A stretch of 64,000 bases of DNA from Siniperca chuatsi (lineage: Eukaryota; Chordata; Actinopteri; Centrarchiformes; Sinipercidae), in assembly GCF_020085105.1 (NCBI RefSeq), contig NC_058062.1, positions 6,985,945 to 7,049,944 of the forward strand, in the 5' to 3' direction. Made by a program: the position numbers and the translations under genes. Positions 36,101 to 48,711 of the stretch are shown here, one piece after another; the first letter of the stretch is position 1; every line of letters begins with the position of its first letter. The notes below the pieces were generated by a model that was not told the origin of the DNA, made no database searches, and saw nothing but the letters and a program-made list of their open reading frames with translations.

Positions 36101-39100
36101 CACACATGCCAGCATATCCTGTATCCTTTCCACATTCCACTCCAGCATAGGCAAAGTTTCCAAGACAATCCCTTCACTCAGATGTAGTATTTAATGAACA
36201 TCAAAAGGGGAGAAATTACCTCCCCAACCTGGTTTGATGCCAATGTAACCAGACAATTAAATACAGGAGGCATTAGTAGCTTGCAATAATGAGTGGTAAA
36301 CAAATCCCTGCTCACGGAGGAGCTTTGCAGTTAGTTATAGCATCAGATGATATCTGTCTAATGTGGAAAAATAGCTGCTGCTTCAATGTACTCAGCACTC
36401 ATAACCTACTTTCAATGCCTTCATTCATGTCGCTGTAAATTAAACTGCTGCTTTGATTTAAGCCATCCTCTATCAAGGTGATGTTAAAATGGCCTCTTGG
36501 ATTAAGTAAGGTCTTTAAAATCCCATCATTCATCTTTATCATTTTAATACACATCATTTGTGATAGCTTTTATAATTGTAACATTAGAGGTCAGTCTGGT
36601 CTAAGTTCAATGTGTAATATCGGTCTCTTGATGTGTAAGGTAATTGCTAACTATGTGCAGACAGTTCTGTTTTCTGATTCATTCTGTGGCCACATCATCG
36701 GTCTGTGGAGGTGAGGTAATTATATGCAACATTTTCTCCACAGCCTGATGTGATTGGCCTAGAGTACTTTTCCCTGCAGAGTCAACAGTACTTCTATGCC
36801 CTTTTGAACAAAATCCTATCATGTTAGCAACACTCTCACTTAGTATGCCTTGACAAATCTGCAGGACTTCTCCAAGCCCCCGCTTCCCTCCTCATCTTTA
36901 ATTTCACACAGCACAGGAAGGATAGAGAAGTCCCAGAGTGATAGCTCTTGCCGTTTTGTCCTCCTACTCTGATACTTTATAGCCCAAAAGGTTCGGCTTC
37001 ACATACATATTTCTGTCCATTTCTTTATCAAATTAAACAAGCTATCATGTGAAGAATTACTTCACATCCATTCATTTGTACCAACTCAGAATTAACCAGG
37101 TTTTCTTTTACAATGGTCTATGACAAAATCCACAATGTAAGTAGTGCATTAAATGGTCAAATAGACATCTACTGTATATGCAATATAATCTAAGTATTCA
37201 TGTTTATTGTGACCCTTACCTGGCTAAGCTGGGTCTCAGAGTTCACAAAGATCTCACACACTTCACAATGAAAGTTCTTGCTGGGCACCCCAACACTGCC
37301 TTTGTTGCCCAGACGCTTGCTCTTACAGCCTGCACGAGCTGCCACCACTTTCCCCCTGCGTCTAGGCAAAACACTGTGACCTTCCAGCATCAATTTGTGC
37401 TTTGTACCTGGTGGAGAGAGTACAGAGTTGGCACGTTTGTTGTGGTTCAAATTAAATAATATTACAGGCATTTATTTGATGCTCACATCCCCAAAATTTC
37501 CAACCAACCAAACAGACAAACCCTCAGACCAAAACAAATGTAAAAGCCTTTTCAAAAAGCCTTTTACCACTGTTATGTGCTTCCAGTTGGGAGACGGAGT
37601 TGACTGTGACTTTACAGACAGGACAATGGAGGTGAGCCTTGTTCTTCTTGGGGTCCTTGTCCTCATCTGTACGTGGCTCCCCATTTGTGCTGGATGTGTC
37701 TGCATGGCTGCCTGACTCAGTGGTGGGGCCCGTGGCCTCGGCAGCCTCTGGGACTTCGGGGGTGCTGGTGTCTGAGGCAGTCTCTGAGAGCTGTGAGGAA
37801 GGTGAAATCTGAGGAGGGGAAAGGGTGACCAACTCCACAGAGGAAACCTCAGATACTGGCGTCAGCATAACTGAGCTCCTGGGACTCTCCTCGAGCTTCG
37901 CCTCCAGGTTGGCTGGTTCTAGATCAGACTGAAGACCTGCATAAAAAGGTAGAAATTTATTAGAAAATCAGCAAACTGTGGTTCATTTAAACCTGCAATA
38001 ATTTATTTTTCTGGCTGAAGAAACAAGCTTCTCAACACAATATTGACCACATCACCTTTTAAGTTGATATGGGGAACTACCAAACCGTTGCTTATTTACA
38101 CATCCAGCAGTTATGGAGCAGCATTATCATTCATTTGGAGTTGTGTTTCTGGCCACTCCTGAGGGAAATATCTGGCTTTTAAGCTACTAAATGCTCCACT
38201 ATATTCACTAGCTACTCACTAACTGTCATTGGCTGCTTGTTAAAATAAAATGTCTCTATTTCTATTTCTACATGTGTAAAATACAGAATATGCGACATGT
38301 GGGTGTGGAGGCCTCAGAGTTTTTTAAAGACTCCTTTGATGAAGCTGTGCTGGGTAATGAAAGTAATGTAACAAGTTATGCAACAAATACTTTTTGTAGA
38401 GTAATAAGTGGTAATGAAAACTTTTGAGTAGTTGATTACATTTTTCATGTAACTTGCCCAACACTGATTATAAGCTTTTTCCATCGCAGTTAATAAAACT
38501 CCAACAAAGCATGTCTGACAAAAACAATGAGCCTGAATAAATAGTAAGAAAAATCCCCTTGCATGCTTAACCAGCAAAACACTTTTTAGATTGACTTAAC
38601 TTTTTGAGTGCAAATATAAAGTCAGCTGAATTAATCTCCAAATAACCATTTCTATTTTAATACAATATTGGAGACAACATTAAGAGTGTTTTTCAAGTGC
38701 TAGCTTTGTGGCATTTTCTGATATACTATCAGCCTTTGTTTTAAACCATGTGGAAAAGACTAGATTAGCGTTGGTTTAGGCAAGTAAATGCCATCAGCCT
38801 CCTCCCTCCCTCCTTTCTCACTTCCCTCTCCTTCACTCTCCCTCACTATTCAAATATCAAGTGGACCCGGAGTCTCAGTCAATATAAACAAACCATCGAC
38901 TGCCGGGCCCAGCCGATAAGCCACTGGAGTTCCATTACACATCTCCCCTTCACCCCATTGCCCTCCCGAGGGAGTCACACACTTCACCCCAGAGCACTGT
39001 GCGCTACGCTTGCTGAATATCTTCATTTCATTTAGTGCATTTTCTTCCTGCACGCACACACTCACAACCCTCCTCAGTGCAACTGTGCTCCATTGATTTT

Positions 39101-42100
39101 CCCTTTTACGTCTCAGAGTAAATTCATCATTGGAGATAAGGGTCTTCCTCTCTCATTCCCGCTAAAGAAAAAGAACCTATATAGGAGCAAGATTAGACGG
39201 TCCCCTCGCTGTAATGAGAGTGACCCCAGAGGGATTTGAGCTCGTCTGTAGGGGGGCAGGGGTAGTTATGATCCTGAGCTTATGTGAAACACCAGGCCAC
39301 CTGAGAAGTCTCTGGAGGGGAGTGATACTGATCAATGGATTTAACAGGAACCTTACAGAGTAAAACATGGAGCCTGGTGGGAATCAAAGCCCTCAAAAAT
39401 CCAAAGATTCGGATCATGAAGGACCTCATTCAGCAAAGAATAATTTCGGCTATCCCTGCTAGTATCCTCATTTTTAAAAAGCCCAAACTTTAACAGCCAA
39501 AAATCACCAGTGAATCTTCTACTCTTATATTGAAATCAGTGCTGAAATGATTATTCCATTAATCAAACAGGAAATGTTGATAATATATTCTGTCATTTGT
39601 CAAGCTACAATACCAAACTCATTTACTCCGCTGGTTCTTACAGAAGCTTATTTCCGCTAGTAAAAGAAAAAGAAAAGATAAGTTTGTCATGATAAAAAAT
39701 GCTCTTTGTAAATTTGTGACTTACTATCTCGTAACTTTTCATTTGTTTTTTTCTTTTCCTGGCAGAAATGGGCTTCAATAGGTTCTGGCTTCCCAAATGT
39801 GAGGATTTGCGACTTTTCTCTTTTTTATATTATTGTGAATTAAATCTAATATTTGGGTTTTGGATTGTTGTCTGAACAAAACAATCAATTTCAAGATGAC
39901 ACCTCTGAGAAATTGTGATGGGCAGAATTTCAGGCATTTTCACAGACTAAAGAGATTAATTGATTAATCAAAAAATAACCCACAGATTAGTCTAGAATGG
40001 AAATAATTGTTAGCTGCAGCCCTGATGGGAAGCTGTGAAAAGAGCTGTCTTTTGCTGTAGACTAGAGTCATGAATCTTGTTAAACTGATAAAAATTCTCC
40101 TGTACTGTTCCCTAAAAAAAAAAAAGCCTTTCTGTCTGCTTGTCAGTTGTCCCACTTGCTCTCTGACCATCTACACGATGAAAGAAACTGCCACCAACAT
40201 TGGCAAACTGTCAGACCAAAGGCCAGCATATTGGCAGTGCCAGCAGGGCCTCTGTGGAGTAGAACTACACAGCAGCAAATTATGGATATTTGGAATGACG
40301 TTATGATGGCAATCATTCTTAAGCCTTAACATGTTTTAACAGTCCAATTAAATCTGTCAGGCTTTTAGAGTGTAAACACATCTGAAGAGATCTCAATTCA
40401 GCAAACTGTTCCGCTGAGAACATTACCCATAGCCAAACCACAAATTAATATGAATATTGGACTCATTATGCACACGCTCGCATACACATACAGACACCGA
40501 GCACTCGGTTTAGCAGGCGCTAATCCAAGGCAGCCTCAGTACATAAACAACTTCCCTGGGGAAAAATCCTTGCTTTAAATCATCATTACAGTGGTGACAG
40601 ACAGAGTCCCCACGAAGGTGGTTTTAACAGTGGAGTCAATCAAAGCCGAGGGAGATTGCTGCTTGGCACGATTGATGCAGGCTATCTGTCTCTGGGCACT
40701 GGCCTGCTGCTCTCTCACTTGCTCACTCCCTCCTTTGTTGGTCTAGGACATGGTTTATAAGCTTCGATTAGTCCCTTTGTACAATCGAAAACGTTGTCTC
40801 TGCACTTCCCTGTCTCCCTCCTGTATGTATGAATTGTTGTAGTACCCTAAATGACAGAATATCTGTAGAAAGTTAGGGCTATTGGAAAGTTTTACTGTAA
40901 CGTGATAGAATTTAGGTTTTTTGTCAGAGGCAATTAAGTTTGTGTACAGTAAGGTAACTTATCTTGTTGTGAGCAGTTTCATGTAGGAACTATCGGTAGA
41001 AAGAAAATAGTTCCTACATGAAACTGCTCATAACAAATCTGTGGATTATCTTGAGTGACCTGGTCATGATTTCTGGAAAGAGACATGAAATGTTTTTTTG
41101 TTTTTCAAATGTATTTTTTTGGCCATATAGTTCCATTATATTCAAAAAAGGCAGACGTCTCTACGGCTGATATCTCCAAAACTCAGCAACTCACATCAAG
41201 ACAATCTAGATTGATAAACAGCACTAGTATGCACTCTGTTTTCAGTTTAATTTATTGATATTTATTCATACTTCTATTACTGCTGTGCAATATCCACCGT
41301 CTCATAATAATCTTAATAAGCTACACTTGACAGTTCATGCACAACTACTTATTACTTATATTATTACATTGTATTATTATACCGTACATACTTATCATCA
41401 ACCGGTAATCCACTTTGTACTTTACACTTATTTTAATTTTATACTTATATCCACTTGGTACTTAATTTATCTTACCTGTATTATAGTGTATTGTATTTTG
41501 ATTGCTTAGTACTTCTATTCCTGTGTGCACTGACGTGATAGTGAGCAGCTGTAACAAAAGAGTTTCCCCTCGGGGATCAATAAAGCATCTCTGATTCTGA
41601 TTGATTCTAGTCTACAGGTAATTTTTTGATTTTGGACTTTTTTGAACTGTCCCTTTAAAGTTAGGGAAACATCATGGTTTGGTTAAAATTACTGCTTCAT
41701 TAAGGTTAGGGGACCTTTGTTGTCACGGTTACAATAATAACATATGGTTAAGGTTAACACTGACTGTTGATAGGCAATGGGAAAAAAACTACATTTTGTG
41801 GGCCAATCCATCCACCCCGGCCTCCTCTCTCTGTGGACTTTGGGGCTCTATAACAACATGACACTACTTCCTCCTTTCCGATGGACACAAGTCAGAATTC
41901 CTAAGGTCGCCAGAGGGCCTTGTCACTTCTACGTAAACATTTGTTGTTTTTGGGCATTTGCTCAAACCACTGAGGACAGTGTCAACATAGTTTAACTGGC
42001 AATCTATACGATATCCCCATTGGTGTAGAGGTTGCGTTGGTACTAAGCAGTTTAAGGTCCTGCGTTTGGGTCTGGCCCTGTCATATTGCTATTACATTTA

Positions 42101-45100
42101 TATAAGTGTTCTATTTCTCTTAACTGTGTTGTGGCAAGGCCTAATTTTTAATTACCTGGTCCATTTCACTGTGGCACTTGCCCAAATACATTTGGAAAGC
42201 AATTTGTGACTCATTTGTTCTTGTATACCTTACAAAAAGTGCACTTTGAACTCCATCCAGCACCTCACAGTCAAAAGGTGGTGTATGAATGGTAGCGGCC
42301 TCCTGCGTCTTAATGTGAATTAGGAGATATTCCAATGGAGCTGAAGAGGCTGACCTTGTGGGTCTAGATTCTGTTTATTCTGAGCCAGACAGACTGCTTA
42401 GAGTAACAGCTGACAGGTGTGTTATTGGTTCCTTATGGCAGACAATGTGGGCATTACACTCAGACAGCTCGCCACCAGACTTCAGTTTCATGGCAGACAT
42501 AACTCATTTCATAGAGTGTTAATTTGGAGCACTATTCCATTACAAGTTGGCATTGTGGTGCATGCCACCACTGACTCTCGCACTGCTGCATTTCAATTTC
42601 ACATTAGGCCAATCGCACAATTGGGCTTATTAAAGAATGTTCCTCCTCATAAAATTGCCTTGGAACTGTAAAATTATTCACAGCATAAAAACTAGCTATG
42701 ACTTATCTACTTTTTCTCTCCAATGACCCTCCTTCCCTCCCTCCATGCTCTCTCTCTTATTCCTCCCCCTCTCTTTCTGTCTCCTTCATTCATTTCACCT
42801 TATCTTTCATTTTCCACTCGTCTCGTTTCGTCTCCACTGCTGCTTCCCTTTTTCAGAGCTCTCCTTTGCAACAGCGGAATATTAAAATGAGATTTGATGA
42901 GAGCGTTATCAGGCTCCCAGTCTTTTGTCCACTTTCTCCTTTCTGAGACTCTTAGTGCTCAAGGCAAAAAAAGTGTGCATGTGTGTGTATCCACGTGCAC
43001 ATGTGCATGTCTATGTCTCACTCTTCTCCCAGTACCTTCATATCTCTTGTCTGATATTCAATCTAACATCCAAGCGCATTTTGAAATTTTGCTCCGATAG
43101 TGATCTTCTCTGAGGCAGGGGAAGTCCCTCTCTTTCTCTTGCTCCACTGCTTCTCCACTCCCATCACCTTGGATGGATAAATGAAAAGTGTGGACCCAGA
43201 CGAGTGCAACATGAGAAGGTAAATGGGCTCACTCTGCAGTCAAAATGCCATTGGAGCAATTCATGCTCTCCGAGCTCACCACTATTTTGTTCCCTTTCAA
43301 CTCAGCCAGCACTATGTGTAGTTCTTTTCATGCTGCACAAATACACCAATTCTGGCTCTACAACTACCCTTTCTTTCTAACCGAGATAGATAGGAGAGAG
43401 CGGGAGGGAGCGAAAGGGAGACAAGCATTGGAAATTAAGGCAAAGGGGGTAAAAACAACCCTAGTGAGGCTACGATCGATCTCTGCCAGCCCCTTTATTT
43501 ACACAACATCTCTTGCTTTTAGAGATCCCACAATCCCACAGCTTCAGAGCCCTCCATCCATCACAAGGCACAGGGACAGAGGGCCAGGTCAGAGAGGTTT
43601 TGGGGGGGATAGTGTGGGTTGAAATCGCTGAGGTTTGATTGCACAGAGGGGATAGGAGGGCAAGAGGGTGAAGGATAAGGTGTACAGAAGATGTAATCTA
43701 AAGGTGCAACACAATGGAGAGGAGGGAAAGAGATAAGGGAGGTCAAGATATGGAGGAAGAGGATGGAAGCTGTCAATGACGTGAGAGGAGGAATCGTGGA
43801 GGGCATGGACGCGGGAAGCAGAGAGAGCTCATGTGCACAAGCGAAAGAGATGAAACGTGAATATGAACAGAAGTGTTGAAGTGATATAAAACTTTCTTTG
43901 ATCATGAAGCCTTACTCTACAATTCTGTGGTTTATCAGTGAAGTGTATGAACTACACTGCAGACTGGAGTCTCTGTCAACAATGACAAACAGACAGATAG
44001 AGCCGCATTTTATCCTCTCGTCTCCTCTACGTCTGTATCCTCACTGCGCAGCATTATTAGAAACTATGAACTGGTTGTGGGTCACATCTCTTGCGTCCAG
44101 GCATCATCTCCTTGCAGTTTTCATGCATTAGTTCCGTGTTGTCGACTGAGTTGTTGCTGTGGCTGCTTTGACATACAGTATGTTGGTGTCTGCTGTAGTG
44201 TAAAACGTTCTTAAATTGTTGTCAATTGTTGTTAATAACTATTAGATATAAGTTCTCCTGGACATTCAAATTAATACAAAAAACATGAATATCGCGCACC
44301 ATTTAGTATGACCTTCTCTCAGCACCCCCAACTGTGACTGACTTCCAGCGTCCCTGATGGAGGCGGTTTAGAAAGATGAAATGGAGCAGGGAAGGGGGAA
44401 TTAGAGGAACCAAACTGTGATCAAGAAGGTGGAGAAGGGCGGAGAAGGATCTGTTACAAATAGCATGCTCTTGCTGTTGCTTTCTTCCCATCTCTCTGTC
44501 TGTTTACGTACTTGTTCCCTCCACTAAGCTTGTGTCCATGAGTGCGGGAAGAGCTGCCTCGGATGTGGATGTCTTGCTCCTGTCCCGATCTCGCTCCCGG
44601 TCTCTGTCTCTCTCCCTTCCTGTGGATGAGGCCTCTCCAGCTCGTCGCTGCCTGTTCTTCTGGGCCTCCATGGCTTTGAGCTTCCGAGCGTGCTTGTGGC
44701 CCTTGTAGTGGGCCTCTGCTTGGTTCTGCAGGAAAATGAGAGAAAACCAGAAAGGAGTGTTTGACTCAATGCTTTATCTGCGAGAGACTGGAGCCCACGT
44801 GCAATAAATGTTAAAATTCACGCTTGAATATTTGCTCTCTCGCAGGCATACACAGGCTGCAAGGAGGAAAGTCTGTTTCCACCTGATAACAGCGATGGCA
44901 CATTGGGAGGCCAGAGGTATAATTGCATGTGTAATATGCAACAAGAGAGAGGATCCCATCTCCACAACTACCCCATTAATGTGCACTGTGAGAGTCAGCC
45001 TCTGCAAGTCCGTGGCAATACATACTAATGTCACACACATCTGAGCACTCACGAAGCACACAAACACAAATCAGATGCAAAACACATTCTGAGTGACTGC

Positions 45101-48100
45101 GATGCAGCAATAAACACGTTCACACAAATATCCTTCCAGTGGATCACAATTTACCTTCACATTCTCATCATTCTCACAGCCCTATTCAATCTGAGAACAA
45201 AGACCCTGTTGTCAGAGCAAGCGTGGATACATAAGAATAGCAGAGAAATCAATACAGAGATCACTCATTAAAAGCTAAAACAACCTCTGGGGATCAGCTC
45301 TCCTGGCCTGGATAGGACATAGTTATAGAGGAAAGGAGCAGAACTAGAACCCAGATACATCATGGAAAAAAATCATACTCAACCACTGATTCAATACATA
45401 CAGTACATTAACAAAATGAATGACTCCAAATTAAATTCAAAGTGTGGAAGACTTAAATCTCCCCAAAATACAAAGAGAATACTGAGTAATATTAAAGAGA
45501 TGGATGGATTAAGGATGAAAGGATTAAGTATAAAATATCCTTTTTTTCCCCTAAAGGGTATATGCTTTCACATGTGGAGCAAGGTAAGTGTTGTTCCTCC
45601 AAGACTGTCATCCAGTTTAACTTCCTCGAGAAATAAATCATGCAAATCCTCAGGCTCCAAACAAGTTGAATAAAGAGACTGGACTTTGCTTTGAAGACTC
45701 CTACTTGAGGAATAAATAAATGCAGAGACTTGCAAACACTAAAAGACTTTTTCATTAAGAGCAAAATGTGGATTTCTCTGATTACCTGAGCATCAACAAT
45801 ACATACACAACCACCACCAGTCTCATGCTCTATGTGAATACCAGCAGTCTGGGTATGGAGTTAAACATGTACACTTCACATTTGCAGACCTAATGGTATG
45901 ATATAGTGGAGGCCTATAAATAATGTAGCTGTCAAAGCATCTGTAAAAACAACGCAAATACACATTGTGTGACTGATCTGCCGTGACAAGGCTTCAGAGA
46001 TTAGCGTGGTGTGATGAATTTAGTCAGCGCCTTCTCCACCACCAGCCTCTGTCCAATTGAGTCTCAGCAGAGGCAGAGGGACAAGGTGTGAAATGAGCTT
46101 TGGTTTTCACATCACCATTCAGGCCAGCAGGATACAGTACTTTTCTAAGGGATCCTTGATTGTCCGGTGATTAAGCAATCCTACGGTTAAAAGTAAACAT
46201 TGGACTATATCTGGTGCATATCTATGTTTAGTGGGTGTGGAACATGTCCCCCCATTGCTTTGAAATGGCTCTAGGTCCTCTTTCTCTCAATAATAAAATT
46301 CTTGTAGCAAAAATAAAAATAAAACATAAAAATAAACTGGATCTGTCTGTTGGTTTGTTTAATTTAACAATCGTACATTTTCCCCTCAAGTCACTAAAAA
46401 TGTGGGATGGTGGTAAAAAATATTGCTTTTACTAAATTTGCCAGTCACGGTTGTCTCTGTGATGGTTTTTGCTACACTGTGCTATAAATATACGTATGTG
46501 GCCTAATTATGTTCTATTATGATGATGTAAAATTTGGAATATGATGAACAAGTGGAAAGAGATAAAATAAAAAATGTATGCAGGTACAAGATTAGAAGAA
46601 AATTATCCTTCCACACACACACACTCCTAATGTTCTCACGTACTGTAGCCCTTGAACTATTTTACAATAATTCAACACCACTGTGCCTGGATTATAGACC
46701 CACTCCCAAAAATGGACACTACATTACACAGTAATTTTAGATGATAATTATCTTCTATACAAAACTGCATATATATCAAAGAGGCATGAAGTAATATATG
46801 AGCTCTATCAACATCCATGGGAAACAAGTAGGAATTGAAACAACATTCAAACAACCTCTAGGCTTCCTTAAAAGCCACCGACAGACAGCAAGCCACAAAA
46901 TAAGAACTACAACAAAAACATCTGATGATCCACATTAGCATGCAAACTTCTGCAATAGTAACACTGCTTCAAATCATTTCATTTGCTATATTTCCTTTAG
47001 CTTCACAGTAGAAAGGGCCATGGGTATGTAGATTGAACAACCAGAGGGCACTCGGGCCACTCAGGTGAATTTCTGGTGTGACATTAAAGGAATAGTTCGA
47101 CATTTTGGGTAACATGCTTATTTGGTTTCTTGCAGAGTTAGATGAGAAAATCAATATCACTTTCCTGTTTATATAGTAGATATAAAGCTACTGTCAGCAG
47201 TTGGTTGGTTTAGCTTAGCACAAAGACTGGAAACAGCTAGTTTAGTCTGTTTGAAGGTAACACAAACCCTCTAACAGTACTTCTAAAGCTCACTAATTAA
47301 CACATTATATCTTGTTATTTAATCTGTATAAAAACAACACGTGGTTTTGAAGGGGGTTGTGTGCTGGGCTATGTCTCGGCCAGACGCAGTAACGTCCTGG
47401 ACTCTCCGCTGGTTGCCTGGCAACCTCACAGCTTAGTTTAAAGGTGCAGCTAGGAATATTTTTTTACCTGTGGACGGAGCCAGACTAGTGTCCCCCAGTT
47501 TTCAGTCTATGTGCTACGCTAGGCTAACCAGCTGCTGACTTAACATACAGAAATGAGAGTGGTATTGATCTTCTCATCTAACTCTTGGCAAGAAAGTGAA
47601 AAAGCGTATTTCCCAAAATGTCATTAGGGCACACATATGTGTGGTCAAAATTGTGCTCTTTTGCACCTGTAACCACACTTAACAGTGATGTCACAGTGCA
47701 CTCACACACCCTGGAGTACACCTCTACATCACACAGCTAGGTGAGAAGTTGAACCACTGTAGGTCAGCAAAAACAAGATTTTCAGCGGGTGTTAAGTTGC
47801 TCTTTAAGGTTACTTTGTGCAATATTGAGAAGAAGAGAAAGCTTACATATTTCCCCTTTGAGCATTATGCATAAGGATAACTTGGTATAATATCTGAGCA
47901 AACTCTGAGGAGGGTACATAGAAGTGCTAGGAAAGTATTCATGCTCTCAGAGAGATAGATAAAGCTACAGTCAGGCCTGAAACTCCTCTTTAAGTCGGTG
48001 TGCAGAGGCAGGGAACGGGATTTGCTCTAGTGTGTGAAGAGCACGTCTGAGTCTCCTCTCCCCCCTCAGCTCCCTGTCTCCTGTGTCTCAGCCCTTCTTT

Positions 48101-48624
48101 GAAGATGGAGTCCAAAAAAAATTTGTGTGCCTGTGTGTGTGTGTATTTTACTATGCCCAGACATGAGATGTTTTAAGGTTTTCTGAACTATTATCTATTT
48201 GTTTATGTAAATATGCATGAAATGTCATGAGATATTTGCTTGTGTTTCTCTGTGTGTGTGCACTAGTGTGCATGCTTGCAAGTGTACAGTATGCTTGTGT
48301 GCATTTGTGTATATGTATGTGTGCTAGAGGTGGCAGGGATGGGAGAAATGGAATGAGGAGCTGAGAATGCTGCTTCCTGCTGGGGCTGCTGATTGTTTCT
48401 GCTCTTTGCTGATAAATAGCAGCTCTCCCTGCTGTCTAATCCTTCATACCAAGACAACAGACAGACACACACATATGGATTTTACAGAAAGGAAAACTGA
48501 ACAAACTTTTATGAAATACATTACTAGAAAAAACTAAATTGATTTAAAGGTACATACGTTTGCAGAAAGTGACCCACACAGTTTCTTGCTTTGCATATGC
48601 ACACAAAGATACACAATTTTGCTT

Positions 48625-48711
<87 letters not shown>

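Larger units (their letters stand above)
37937..44511 (-). other. znf385c 6.6-kb intron
   Basis: No coding exon was recognised. It contains a hAT-like relic (39537-40024), a short perfect-looking hairpin (40964-41036), a LINE-like 3' tail (about 41250-41605), one copy of a dispersed repeat (41661-41980) and a possible SINE head (about 42013-42080). CT-rich tracts occur near 42720-42860. Confidence 0.6.

Noticed and set aside
42013-42080. True tRNA gene
   Set aside because: A/B-box resemblance is loose and no cloverleaf can be formed. At most it is a SINE head.
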